Assembly: GCF_030269305.1 (NCBI RefSeq)
Contig: NZ_BSTC01000004.1
Span: 62,001 to 126,000 of the forward strand
Length of the DNA stretch: 64,000 nucleotides
Origin: Kineosporia sp. NBRC 101731
Lineage (GTDB): Bacteria; Actinomycetota; Actinomycetes; Actinomycetales; Kineosporiaceae
Direction of reading: 5' to 3'
A program made the position numbers and the translations under genes. Positions 53,213 to 61,875 of this stretch are shown piece after piece. Below the pieces are notes generated by a model. That model searched no databases. It saw only the letters and a list, made by a program, of their open reading frames with translations, and had not been told where the DNA came from. Each line of letters begins with the position of its first letter. The first letter of the stretch is position 1.

Positions 53213-54172
53213 TCAACCGGGCAAGAACGCGTCCTCAACCGCCGTCGCCACACTCGCCAACCGCGACAACGACCCCGCACCCCGGTCGTACGCCTTCGTA
53301 TTGTTCAAGCTCGCATGCCCCATACCGTCCTGCAGCCGATCGATCTGCGCCCCCGCCTGATCCAGATAAATCGTCGCATGCGAAGCCCGCAACACATGCG
53401 GCGTCACATCCAGCCCCACCCGCGCCCGCCGCGACACCCGCACCGTCAAGTTGTACAGATCCCAGTAACTCAACCGCCCACCCTGCGCATTCACCAGCAA
53501 CGCCCCGGACGTGCGCTCGCCGATGTACTCGGCCACGAGGTGGCCAGTGCCGGGGGACAGGGGCAGTTCCTGACGGCGCCCGCCCTTGTGCGTGACGGTC
53601 AGGGTGACGTGACCGAAATGCTGACGGACGTCGGTCACGTCGAGGCTGACCAGTTCCGTTGCGCGCAGTCCCCGGCCCAGCAGGATGCGCATGGCCACGT
53701 ACGACAGTTCACCCAGACCCTGTGCGGCACTCAGGAAGCGTGCCGCCTGCTGGGTGTCCAGCGCGGCGGTCGCGGCGAAGTCGCCGCCCCGGGGACGTTT
53801 GATGTGGGCGGCGGGGGAGGCGGCCAGAATGTCCTCGCCCACCAGGTACGCGTACAGAGACGACACCGCCGCGAGCTTCAGGCGCACCGTGTTCGCCGAG
53901 GCCGGCCGGCCGTGGAAGCCGCCGGTGGCCTGGATCTGCACCCGCCAGTCATCCACGTCACCGCGGCGCGCGTCGATCGGATGCAGCGAGCGAGCCTTGC
54001 AGAACTCCCGCCACTGCAGCTCCGCCGTCATGTACGTCTTCACCGTGTTCTGCGCTCGCTGCGCGATCAGCCAGGCCCGCACGAAATGGGGCCACACGTC
54101 ACCGTTCCCGACCTCGAACTCGTCAGGCAGGACAGACGTGACCTCCACCGGCACCAGCTGGGACTCGAACAC
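53213..54172 (-). CDS. tyrosine recombinase (XerC/D-like), intact (second of three)
   Basis: A 319-residue recombinase. The SAM-like N-terminal domain (T-V-K-T-Y-M-T-A-E-L) is followed by catalytic residues Arg (G-L-R-A-T-E-L-V-S-L), Lys (T-H-K-G-G-R), H-V-L-R-A-S-H-A-T, His in M-G-H-A-S and Tyr in K-A-Y-D-R. All six are present. Length and motifs fit Xer-type or integron-like simple recombinases. Attachment sites are not identifiable around it. Confidence 0.88.
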   Translation of the reverse strand: MFESQLVPVEVTSVLPDEFEVGNGDVWPHFVRAWLIAQRAQNTVKTYMTAELQWREFCKARSLHPIDARRGDVDDWRVQIQATGGFHGRPASANTVRLKLAAVSSLYAYLVGEDILAASPAAHIKRPRGGDFAATAALDTQQAARFLSAAQGLGELSYVAMRILLGRGLRATELVSLDVTDVRQHFGHVTLTVTHKGGRRQELPLSPGTGHLVAEYIGERTSGALLVNAQGGRLSYWDLYNLTVRVSRRARVGLDVTPHVLRASHATIYLDQAGAQIDRLQDGMGHASLNNTKAYDRGAGSLSRLASVATAVEDAFLPG

Positions 54173-54217
54173 CTGTCCATTGTCCCAGAACTGTCCGGTA
54201 TGCAGGGCGCCGCCTGC

Positions 54218-54640
54218 TCAGGGCACTGCGGGAACCCGGAGCATGAACCGCGCAGGATCGGCCTCAGCGAACCCGTACTGCTCGTAGAGACCGTGCGCGT
54301 CGGCGGTCCCCAGGAACGTGCGGGGGAGTCCCAGCCCATCCAGGTCTTCCAGCACCCCGGCCACCAGCAGCTTCCCGGCCCCGTGCCCACGCACGCCCGG
54401 ATCCACGAACACGTCGCACAGCCAGGCGAACGTGGTGCCGTCGGTGACCACCCGCGCATACGCCACCTGAGCGCCACGCTCGTCGTACACCCCGTAGTTA
54501 CGGGAGGCGTCGATCGCGGTGTCCTGCGCGGCACGGGTACGACCCAGCGCCCAGTACGCCTGCTCGCTCAGCCACCTGTGGACGAGGTCCCGATCGATCC
54601 GGGCGGTCTCGGGGGAGAAGATCCATGTCACGTCCGGCAC
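54218..54640 (-). CDS. GNAT family N-acetyltransferase
   Basis: About 140 residues with D-V-F-V-D-P-G-V-R-G-H-G-A-G (acetyl-CoA loop) and the E-Q-Y-G-F C-terminal motif. The start at GTG 54640 fits the family N terminus (D-L-V-H-R-W-L-S, S/A-Y-W), but an upstream ATG at 54736 is also open. Acceptor unknown. Confidence 0.75.
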   Translation of the reverse strand: MPDVTWIFSPETARIDRDLVHRWLSEQAYWALGRTRAAQDTAIDASRNYGVYDERGAQVAYARVVTDGTTFAWLCDVFVDPGVRGHGAGKLLVAGVLEDLDGLGLPRTFLGTADAHGLYEQYGFAEADPARFMLRVPAVP

Positions 54641-54840
54641 TGTAAGAAAGGAACCCCGCGAGACCCAACGTCCAATGTGCATCTGATGGCCCGAGCCCTG
54701 AAACGCACCGAAAACCCCTGTGTGGCAGATAATCACAGTTATCTAGGTGAAAGACGTCGAAAGGCACTGTCTCGCAACCGCTTTCGCGGTGACATAGAGT
54801 GAGGCGATGTCGTATCCGCAGGCGGGGGAGAAGCCCTCGT

Positions 54841-55185
54841 TCAACCCTTCCAGAGTTCCAGCAAGGTCCTTATGGCCCTCATCTCGGAGCCTGCGACCTG
54901 CGCAAATGTGTTCCCGGGAAGGTACTCATCCAAGGGTCGGTCCAGCTCCAGCAAGGTCAACGGCTCACCCAGACCGCCCGCGCCGGCGATGATCCGGTAG
55001 TACCAGGTCGCCGTGGCATCGACCTGCTCAAGGGTCGTGACGTCATGTTCCAGGGCGCCGTTCTCGCCGAGCGACCAGTCACCGTCCAGTTCGGTGTGCG
55101 CCCGTACCGTGATCATTTCCGGGCCGCCGGAAGTCCAGGTGAATCGTTGCGCCGCGAACCCGCCACCCCAGCCGGACCAGTACAT
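54841..55185 (-). CDS. hypothetical protein (114 aa)
   Basis: A compact frame with gene-like codon use: W-Y-Y-R-I-I-A-G-A-G-G-L then L-D-R-P-L-D-E-Y-L-P-G near the C terminus. No recognised family. ATG 55185 is preceded by GGGCTGG. Could be an N-terminally shortened copy of a longer protein. Confidence 0.5.
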   Translation of the reverse strand: MYWSGWGGGFAAQRFTWTSGGPEMITVRAHTELDGDWSLGENGALEHDVTTLEQVDATATWYYRIIAGAGGLGEPLTLLELDRPLDEYLPGNTFAQVAGSEMRAIRTLLELWKG

Positions 55186-55374
55186 CCAGCCCGTGCCGTC
55201 AGACCAGACACCTCAATTCCGAACTGCTCACCGCACACAGTATGGCTGCGAAAGAGCCCCTCTCGGCCCTGCTCCCCTAACGCCGATAATGAACATTATG
55301 ACATTTCATCTGGAGAAGGGCTCCCCTCAGCAGAGATAACTGCCGCAGCGTTCTTCGTCCTCTATCCTCGGCGC

Positions 55375-56154
55375 GTGGATTTTGGACTCGGCCGATACGA
55401 AGCCAAAGCAGCACAACTCGAACCCGCTGCCCGGGCCGTGATAGCGGAACTGCACCCAGCCCCCAGCGACCGCGTTCTGGATCTGGGATGCGGCACCGGC
55501 AACGCCGCGCTCCTCGCCGCTGAGCAAGGAGCGAGCGTGATCGGCGTTGATCCCGCACCACGCCTGCTGACCCTGGCTCGTCGCCGCGCCGACCAGGCCG
55601 GCCTCACGCTGGACTTCCAGCTCGGTGAGGCGGCCCGGATTCCGTTGCCGGACGACTCCACGGACGCGATCGTCTCGGTCTTCGGAGTCATCTTCGCTCC
55701 CGATGCGACGACAGCAGCAGCCGAGATGACGCGCGTGCTGCGCCCCGGCGGCCGGCTGATGTTGGCCGCCTGGACTCCTGAGGATGCGCCCGCCGGCCCG
55801 GGACCGTTGCGCCGCGAAGCCCTGAGCGCTGCTGGACACGATCAGCCGGTCAGTCACGCCTTTGCGTGGCATGACCCCGCAGCCCTCAACAACCTATTCG
55901 AGTTCGCGGGGATGACCTTCACGATCCAGCGCGCTGACGTAACGATCACCGCAGACTCACCTCAGGCCTATGCTGAGGCCGACCTCGCCAGCCATCCGTT
56001 GTGGGTGGACGCCCGCTCCGTGCTCGAACCGGCCGGGCGCTGGGAGAACCTCCGCGAGCAGGTGATCCAGCTCCAGACCGAGGTGAACGAAGACCCCATG
56101 GCCTTCCGCATCACCTGTCCCTACGTGATCGCTACTGGTGTCCTCCCCCAGTAA
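55375..56154 (+). CDS. class I SAM-dependent methyltransferase
   Basis: A 259-residue methyltransferase: motif I V-L-D-L-G-C-G-T-G-N near residue 35, then an acidic V-I-G-V-D, I-P-L-P-D-D-S and L-R-P-G-G-R-L. The UbiE/MenG-like order suggests a small-molecule acceptor. GTG 55375 is inferred from the domain start; no ribosome site. A C-terminal piece of a paralogue lies at 59997-60250 on the other strand. Confidence 0.83.
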   Translation: MDFGLGRYEAKAAQLEPAARAVIAELHPAPSDRVLDLGCGTGNAALLAAEQGASVIGVDPAPRLLTLARRRADQAGLTLDFQLGEAARIPLPDDSTDAIVSVFGVIFAPDATTAAAEMTRVLRPGGRLMLAAWTPEDAPAGPGPLRREALSAAGHDQPVSHAFAWHDPAALNNLFEFAGMTFTIQRADVTITADSPQAYAEADLASHPLWVDARSVLEPAGRWENLREQVIQLQTEVNEDPMAFRITCPYVIATGVLPQ

Positions 56155-56217
56155 GGCCAACAGCCAGGACAAAGGCGGCTTCTTCAAGTTGCCTGAGAGC
56201 GGGGATCGCCTCGACCG

Positions 56218-56433
56218 TCAGATGGTCAGGCCGGTCTTCTCCAGGATCAGCCGGGCCGCGCTGTTCCTGGCCACATCCTTGCTCGAATCGGACAACGGTT
56301 CCGCGATGGTCACCGTGCCCTGCGGGCCGAAGACCTTCATCTTGCCGACACCGGCGCGTTCCACCTCGCCGCCTGCCTTCTTGATCTTCTTGACCAGGTC
56401 CCGAGCAGCGGAGGAGCGCCAGCGTTCAGCCAT
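56218..56433 (-). CDS. HicA-like small protein, orphan
   Basis: A 71-residue protein with the HicA-type layout (K-K-I-K-K-A-G-G near 15, a short strand pair, then L-I-L-E-K-T-G-L at the end). HicA toxins are mRNA interferases with a dsRNA-binding fold. The catalytic G-S-H motif is not seen; the region reads V-G-K-M-K. No hicB antitoxin is adjacent. It may be an inactive relative. Confidence 0.5.
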   Translation of the reverse strand: MAERWRSSAARDLVKKIKKAGGEVERAGVGKMKVFGPQGTVTIAEPLSDSSKDVARNSAARLILEKTGLTI

Positions 56434-56639
56434 GCCCCCAGCTTAGGTGCATCGTCGGGGACCCGATCGAGGGCCCACTCCCCCGTGCGCCGACAGTCCA
56501 AGATCACCGATTCATCCCCTGCACCTCACTGACCTGAGCTCATGGCAATTCGGTTCGCCGAGGTGCAGCGATACCCGAAATTCGGGGCCGAGCAGTGGTT
56601 CGGCATCAGGCCACCTGCTCACCGTCACCCCTAGATCCG

Positions 56640-56969
56640 TTACCGGTTGTCCCCCGCACCACCCAGCACTCCCCGGCCCTGGCGGTCAGCCAGCTTGGCC
56701 AGGTTGCCGGCCGCAATGTCGTCCAGGGACAGGTCCAGGTAATCCGCGAGCACCGCCACGTACCAGAGCACGTCCCCCAGCTCCTTGGCCAGATCGTCCC
56801 GGTCGATGCGCGACTCGTCACTGTCGAGGTCCCGCACCCACTTCTTGAACTTCTCGGCGATCTCCCCGGACTCACCCACCAGACCGAGCACCAGGTGCAG
56901 CAGCTCGTTCTTCTTCTCCCGCGGCGCCGCCGTGCGCAGGGCACCCCGCTGATACGCGTCCAGATCCAT
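56640..56969 (-). CDS. MazG-like nucleotide pyrophosphohydrolase
   Basis: A 109-residue all-alpha MazG-fold protein. The metal-binding residues appear as G-E-S-G-E-I-A-E-K in one helix and E-L-G-D-V-L-W in the next. It would hydrolyse a nucleoside triphosphate to the monophosphate plus pyrophosphate. Length fits single-domain MazG-like proteins. ATG 56969. Confidence 0.82.
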   Translation of the reverse strand: MDLDAYQRGALRTAAPREKKNELLHLVLGLVGESGEIAEKFKKWVRDLDSDESRIDRDDLAKELGDVLWYVAVLADYLDLSLDDIAAGNLAKLADRQGRGVLGGAGDNR

Positions 56970-57023
56970 GGTCGAGCAGTATGGCGACCTCTCCCCCGGC
57001 GCCCCATCATTCCCGGGCCCCCA

Positions 57024-57713
57024 CGAAAGCCCTGGATCGCGCTTTCATCCGGGACCACCCGGACCTCATCGAACGGGCCGCCCAGGTCAAGGGCATCGAC
57101 ATCGACGTCCAGAAGATCATCACCCTGGACGCCGACGTACGCTCCAGCCAGCACCAGCTCGACGAGTCCCGGGCCGAGAAGAAGCGCCTCTCCGACGGAT
57201 TCCGCAGTGCAACCCCCGACCAGCGCGCCGACCTCAAGGAACGCAGCGCCACGGTCCAGGCCACCATCGACACCCTCACCCAGCAGCCCCAGAACCTCTC
57301 GTCGTCTGCCCCGCCGACGAGAACACCTCCCGGCAGTGGCACAACACCCTCCTGGCCTCGGCCGAGAACATCCTGACCATCCTCGAACTGCCCTACCAGG
57401 TCGTCGACTGCTGCACCGGCGACATGGGCCTGGGCAAGCACCGCATGAACGACATCAACACCTGGTTCCCCTCACTCGACACCTACCGGGAAACCCACAG
57501 CTGCTCAACCCTTCTGGACTGGCAGGCCCGCCGCGCCAACATCAAGTACCGCACCACCGACGGCCAGATCACCTTGGCCCACACCCTGAACAACACCGCC
57601 GCCGCAACACCCGTCTCCTGGCCGCGTTCCTCGAGAACCACCAGCAGGAAGACCACACCGTCCACATCCCACCCGGCCTGCGCGCCTACCTGCACCATCG
57701 CGACGTCCTCTGA
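57024..57713 (+). pseudogene. seryl-tRNA synthetase remnant
   Basis: Three frames in turn match SerRS. First the N-terminal coiled-coil arm (D-L-I-E-R-A-A-Q-V-K-G ... E-S-R-A-E-K-K). Near 57300 another frame continues with L-E-L-P-Y-Q-V-V-D-C-C-T-G-D-M-G and W-Q-A-R-R-A-N-I-K-Y-R, class II motif 2/3 territory. Near 57608 a third frame gives F-L-E-N-H-Q-Q and ends in H-R-D-V-L. The ATP-binding centre between the first two parts is deleted and the start is missing. The cell must have a working serS elsewhere; this was an extra copy. Confidence 0.85.
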
Positions 57714-57759
57714 TTTAACGGCAGGACACCATCGCCACCCTCCTGCCAAGGTGAGTGCC

Positions 57760-58308
57760 GTGAGCAACACAGAACTCGACACCCTCAGCTTCCGCGGCGA
57801 CAAGGCCGGCCTACGCGCCCGCCGCGCCGCCGACATCCCCATCCTGCACAACGAACTGCACCACGACCCCGTCGACAGCTCCCGCGCCAGCGGCCGAGCC
57901 TGGATCCCGATCTCCCCCGACAACCCCGACGACTCCCCCTTCGCCGTCAAACCCGACGCCCCCCACGCCGTCTTCTCCATCGTCGACCTCGCCACCGGAG
58001 ACCTCGCCGGAGACGTCGGCCTCTGGGGCATCGACCTGCACAACCGCAACAGCCAGATCGGCCTCGTCCTACGCCCCACATTCCGCGGCCGCGGCCTGGG
58101 CACCGACACCATCCGCCTCATCTCCGACTACGCCTTCACCACCCGCGGCCTGCACCGACTCGAGATCCGCACCCTCGCCGACAACCGCGCCATGATCAAG
58201 ACCGCGCTCGCCGCCGGCTTCACCCAAGAAGGCACCCTGCGCCACAACGCCTGGGTCAACGGCACCTACCTCGACGAGATCGTCTTCGGCCGCATCACCC
58301 CCCGGTAA
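57760..58308 (+). CDS. RimJ/RimL-type GNAT acetyltransferase
   Basis: A 182-residue GNAT: L-R-P-T-F-R-G-R-G-L-G is the acetyl-CoA loop, and the L-H-R-L-E-I-R-T-L-A-D-N-R-A-M strand and A-A-G-F-T-Q-E-G-T motif are typical of the Rim group. Acceptor unknown. GTG 57760 has AAGG upstream; GTG 57751 is possible. Confidence 0.83.
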   Translation: MSNTELDTLSFRGDKAGLRARRAADIPILHNELHHDPVDSSRASGRAWIPISPDNPDDSPFAVKPDAPHAVFSIVDLATGDLAGDVGLWGIDLHNRNSQIGLVLRPTFRGRGLGTDTIRLISDYAFTTRGLHRLEIRTLADNRAMIKTALAAGFTQEGTLRHNAWVNGTYLDEIVFGRITPR

Positions 58309-58326
58309 ACACCCCGAGCGGGGGCC

Positions 58327-58784
58327 CTACCGCTCCAGGTCCAGGGCCTCCGCAATCATCCGCAACCCCTGGCGCTCAAACCCCTCATCACCCACCTGAT
58401 GAGCCCACGCCGCCGTCCCGATCGCCTCCCGCACCCGCAGACGCTCCCACGCCCCCACATCCCCCGGGCGCTCGCCGTACCCCTCGAAAAACGCCACCTC
58501 CAACTCCGGCCGCCCCCGGAACTGCTGAGCCGACAACCGCGCGAAATCCGTCAACGCAGGCCGTAAATCAGCCCGACCAAAATCAATGACGCCCACCACC
58601 GCGCCATCTGACGATCCAGCTCATCACCGGCCTTCACCACGTAGCGCTCGCCACCGTGCACGACCTTGAGCACCGTCGTACCCACGAGGTCCCAGCTGAG
58701 GTCGCGCACCACCTCAGCGCCCGGCAGCCACGCGGCCACCAGAACCCGCTGCCGCTCGTCCAATTTCTCGAAACCCGAGGTCAC
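58327..58784 (-). pseudogene. APH-family phosphotransferase with internal deletion
   Basis: The N-terminal lobe (G-F-E-K-L-D-E-R-Q, then Y-V-V-K-A-G with the ATP Lys) breaks after about 60 residues at R-Q-M-A-R. The sequence then continues, in another frame, at V-G-V-I-D-F-G-R-A-D-L-R-P-A-L, the metal motif and C-terminal helices. The catalytic H-G-D loop lies in the lost middle. Non-functional. Confidence 0.8.
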
Positions 58785-58830
58785 AGCGCGAGGATAAAGA
58801 CTGTCGGTGGCCTCTGGCACGATCCTCGCC

Positions 58831-59403
58831 ATGGACCCGGCAGCCCTCAAGACGCAGATCACCGATCTCGTCGAAGCCCTGACCCCGCACGACGATCTGG
58901 GCCGCGCCCACCAGGCCACCACGCGGGAATGGCTGGCCGGCACCGACGACATCTACCGCCGTGCCAAACCCCGCACACCCTCACCCCACCTGGTCGCGTA
59001 CGTCCTGCTCATCGACCGCCAGGCCGACAGCGTCCTGCTCTGCGACCACCGCCTCGCCGGCCTCTGGCTCCCCGTCGGAGGCCACGTCGAGCCCGCTGAG
59101 CATCCCTACGACACCGTCCGGCGCGAGACCACCGAAGAACTCGGCATCACCGCGACCCCCGACCCCGTCACGGGCGCAGCGCCGTTCTTCCTCACCGTCA
59201 CGCAGACCCGCGACACTCCCGAACGCCGCCACACCGACGTCAGCCTCTGGTTCGCCCTCACCGGCCGCGTCGACCAGCACCTGACGCCCGACCCGGGCGA
59301 GTTCGCCGAGATCCGCTGGTGGAAGCCCTCACAGATCCGCGCCGAAGACCCCGCCACCTTCGATCCGCACCTGGGGCGCGCTCTCGAGAGCCTGGCCCTG
59401 TGA
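58831..59403 (+). CDS. NUDIX hydrolase
   Basis: A 190-residue protein with a perfect Nudix box (G-x5-E-x7-R-E-T-T-E-E-L-G-I) at about residues 84-106. It would hydrolyse a nucleoside diphosphate linked to another moiety. Substrate unknown. ATG 58831 is taken over GTG 58807. Confidence 0.88.
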   Translation: MDPAALKTQITDLVEALTPHDDLGRAHQATTREWLAGTDDIYRRAKPRTPSPHLVAYVLLIDRQADSVLLCDHRLAGLWLPVGGHVEPAEHPYDTVRRETTEELGITATPDPVTGAAPFFLTVTQTRDTPERRHTDVSLWFALTGRVDQHLTPDPGEFAEIRWWKPSQIRAEDPATFDPHLGRALESLAL

Positions 59404-59408
59404 GCCGG

Positions 59409-59942
59409 TCACCACGAGATCATCCACCCCGCGCTGCTCTCCCAGTCGTCGCAGGCATGCTCCCGGAAGTGCGCCGTCTCATCGACCATCTCTACCTCCA
59501 CCTCACGCTCCGGGTCGTACTTCTCCCACCACACCTGACCCGGCTTCAATCCGTTCAGCGTCTCCTGGCTGAAAGAGGCCCTGATCGACCAGTCCTGGTT
59601 CTCCGACCAGCCGCCCAGGTCGTAGGTGGCATCCTCCAGAACCCCTTCGAAGGGGTGCCTGACCGTCCATTCCGACCCCGGGGATGCCAGCGGCACCTCC
59701 GCCGAACCCTTCACCGGCGTCGTGGCATCCAACTGGGCCAGCTTCACGAAATCGTCTTCGTCCTCGTCCAGATACAGCAGCAGTCCATTGACGTTTCCCT
59801 CGCACAGCGCGATCACCGCGACCGGAGCACCGTCCTCGTCCACGCTCACGCCCATGTACCCAGCGTCCGCCGGCGAACAAGCCGTCAGACACAACAACAG
59901 CCCACCGGCCACCAGAAGAGGCCGAGCCCTCACCAAGATCAT
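59409..59942 (-). CDS. lipoprotein of unknown function
   Basis: A 177-residue protein with a signal peptide ending in a lipobox (L-T-A-C, Cys22). The mature part is acidic (D-E-D-E-D-D) and ends in W-M-I-S-W. Predicted to be attached to the outer face of the membrane. Tail-to-tail with the NUDIX gene, five bases apart. Confidence 0.8.
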   Translation of the reverse strand: MILVRARPLLVAGGLLLCLTACSPADAGYMGVSVDEDGAPVAVIALCEGNVNGLLLYLDEDEDDFVKLAQLDATTPVKGSAEVPLASPGSEWTVRHPFEGVLEDATYDLGGWSENQDWSIRASFSQETLNGLKPGQVWWEKYDPEREVEVEMVDETAHFREHACDDWESSAGWMISW

Positions 59943-59996
59943 GACCGTCAGTGTGCGATTCGTTCACTGACGAAATACGGCTTTTCGCGTAACGAT

Positions 59997-60250
59997 TCAG
60001 CGAGACTCGCCCGGCGGTGGCGCCGCCGCGGACGCGGCACCGGAAAGCACCGCCTTCTGCACCACATACCTGGCCGCCACCCGGAACCCCGCTGGATCCT
60101 CATTCGCGTCCGAGGACAACCGCGTCAGTCGATCCCGTGCCTCCGGCCAGCGCCCACCGGCCTCCAGCGCCAGCTGTGCCCGCACCCACATCGGATGGTG
60201 CGCCAGCTCCCCGTCCACGAATGCCTCGGCAGAGCAGCAGGCAGTAATTG
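59997..60250 (-). pseudogene. C-terminal methyltransferase remnant
   Basis: The frame encodes a tail clearly homologous to the last 65 residues of the methyltransferase at 55375-56154 (H-P-M-W-V-R-A against H-P-L-W-V-D-A; G-R-W-P-E-A-R against G-R-W-E-N-L-R; N-E-D-P-A-G-F-R against N-E-D-P-M-A-F-R). The SAM domain is absent. Confidence 0.78.
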
Positions 60251-60834
60251 AGGCGCAATGCGTTCCTAAGCCCCGCCCTCCCATGAGATGGGAGCCAAGC
60301 GTAGGCCCCGGTTCATCCGGGCCGTTCGGCGCCGTAGGCGACGGATGTGTTGAGGAAGGGTTTGCTCAAAGCCTGTTATCGACGCAAGCTAACCTTGATG
60401 AACTCGCCACTCACGAGGAGGAAGACGCTACACCCAGCGCACCTGATTCCCCACCGCCACCGAAGTCGCCGGTCGCCCATCGAGATCCGCACAACCGGGG
60501 AAGCGGCCGCCGGTCAGGCTTCACCCCCGACTCTCCCCGCTAGCCCGGCCTTTCCAAGAGCTACCCATGGGGAGAGGTTACGTGCGTTCACAACGCAGGT
60601 GACCTCCCCCATCCCATCGCCACGGAAATTCGCCTCCTGCGCGCGTCCACACCAAGGACCCACTAGGGCCTGTCCTGGATGCTTGGCGCGGCGGCCATTA
60701 CATTGGCGAGGCGGCAGTCTCGGGTGGGGCTCGGCCAAGGTTCCGCATCCACCGCTCTGGGCGACGACCTCCCCCCAAGTATCGCCACGCCGGTCGCTCC
60801 CTGTTCGTCCTTTGCTTTTTCTCGGTGAGTATAA
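60251..60834. other. gene-free segment carrying element copy 4
   Basis: No convincing gene on either strand; open frames are repetitive in composition. The segment holds copy 4 of the 11-bp element and runs to just before copy 5. Confidence 0.45.
60370..60380 (-). repeat. GATAACAGGCT element, copy 4 (inverted)
   Basis: AGCCTGTTATC on the plus strand, 120 bases upstream of the 5' end of the methyltransferase remnant. Confidence 0.85.
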
Positions 60835-61875
60835 ATGGCAGAGCACAAGCCTGTTATCATCTCTAGAATGCAGGCCAGGACAGCGATCCAGTCATACCTC
60901 GGGATTCTCGATCGTTCCGGGGCCTCGCGATCCACCCGGCGGCAACGCGAGTGGGCGCTGAACCAGGCACTCACCGCTGCTGCCCTGCACCGCATCCACG
61001 GTGGTGTCCCTACCGAGGAACAGGTTCGCGACACCCTCCCCGAGCAGGTCTTCGCCGCCGGTCAGCGTATCGACGTCACCGAGATCCTCGGTGAGGACTT
61101 CGCCGGCTGGTTCCTCCCCTGGGCCGCCACCGGCATCCTCGCCCAGACCCAGGGCGCCGCCCGCAGCCAGGCCGCCTCCCGTGCCCGCGCTGCCGCGCTG
61201 CGCGCTCTGGCCCTGGCTCATGGCAGCACTCCCATCACGCACACCGAACCCGCCGTTCAGCTGCGCACCCCCACCCCCATGAACGCCCGTGCCCTGCGGC
61301 AGGTCGCCTTCGGACTCGTGGCCATCGACCCGCCGTCCAAGGCCGCGATACGCCTGAGCGCCATGCTCGCGATCATGATCACCACTCCCCTGCGCCCCAT
61401 CGACCTGTGCGACATGACCCTCGAAGACGTCCGCATCGGCACCGACGGCAGCATCTCGATCCCCGCACTCCCCTTGCCTCCCGACGTCCCCGCCCCTGTC
61501 GGATACACCGGCCGGGCCCTGATGGAACCCGCCCTCGGCCACCTGGTCGAAAGCTGGCTCGAGACCCGCCAGATCCTGGTGTCGAAGCTGCAGGGCTCAG
61601 CCCCGAAGACACTCTGGGTCTCGGTACGCGCCTCCCCCACCGACGACGGAACCATCCGCCCCGCCGGTCTCCCCCTGCATCCGCGCGGGCTGGAACGCAG
61701 CTACGTCGGCCAGGCCAAGAACTTCAACGCCGAACTGCGCGCCGGCTCGCGCGGATCACTGCCCCTCGGCCGCGACGGCGTACCGGTCAGCCACCTCCCC
61801 CTATCCTTCGATCACCTGCGCCGTTCCCTCCTCACCCTTGAAGAAGAAGCCCAGGTCTCCCGCGCGGGTCACTGA
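60835..61875 (+). CDS. tyrosine-recombinase-like protein lacking the catalytic C terminus (third of three)
   Basis: 346 residues. N-terminal helices (about 10-140) look like a core-binding domain. The catalytic part shows the first Arg in T-P-L-R-P-I-D-L-C-D-M-T-L and box II as F-D-H-L-R-R-S-L, but the frame stops 15 residues later, before the His/Trp and the nucleophilic Tyr. No continuation is visible in the other frames. ATG 60835 has GGTGAG upstream and places element copy 5 inside codons 5-8. ATG 60868 lies seven bases after TATCAT, a possible -10 box, and could be leaderless. It is either truncated or a divergent DNA-binding relative. Confidence 0.65.
   Translation: MAEHKPVIISRMQARTAIQSYLGILDRSGASRSTRRQREWALNQALTAAALHRIHGGVPTEEQVRDTLPEQVFAAGQRIDVTEILGEDFAGWFLPWAATGILAQTQGAARSQAASRARAAALRALALAHGSTPITHTEPAVQLRTPTPMNARALRQVAFGLVAIDPPSKAAIRLSAMLAIMITTPLRPIDLCDMTLEDVRIGTDGSISIPALPLPPDVPAPVGYTGRALMEPALGHLVESWLETRQILVSKLQGSAPKTLWVSVRASPTDDGTIRPAGLPLHPRGLERSYVGQAKNFNAELRAGSRGSLPLGRDGVPVSHLPLSFDHLRRSLLTLEEEAQVSRAGH
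60848..60858 (-). repeat. GATAACAGGCT element, copy 5 (inverted)
   Basis: AGCCTGTTATC on the plus strand at the 5' end of the recombinase-like gene, overlapping a possible -10 box TATCAT. Confidence 0.85.

Noticed and set aside
54729-54748. GATAATCACAGTTATC-like sequence as a seventh element copy
   Set aside because: The similarity stops after GATAAC; the GGCT half is absent.
54807-54992. Short plus-strand frame starting M-S-Y-P-Q
   Set aside because: It has a fair ribosome site, but the frame soon runs antisense to the 54841-55185 gene and has no recognisable content.
55336-55346. GATAACTGCCG as a variant element
   Set aside because: Only the first six bases match and the place is inside a methyltransferase leader without the shared flank.
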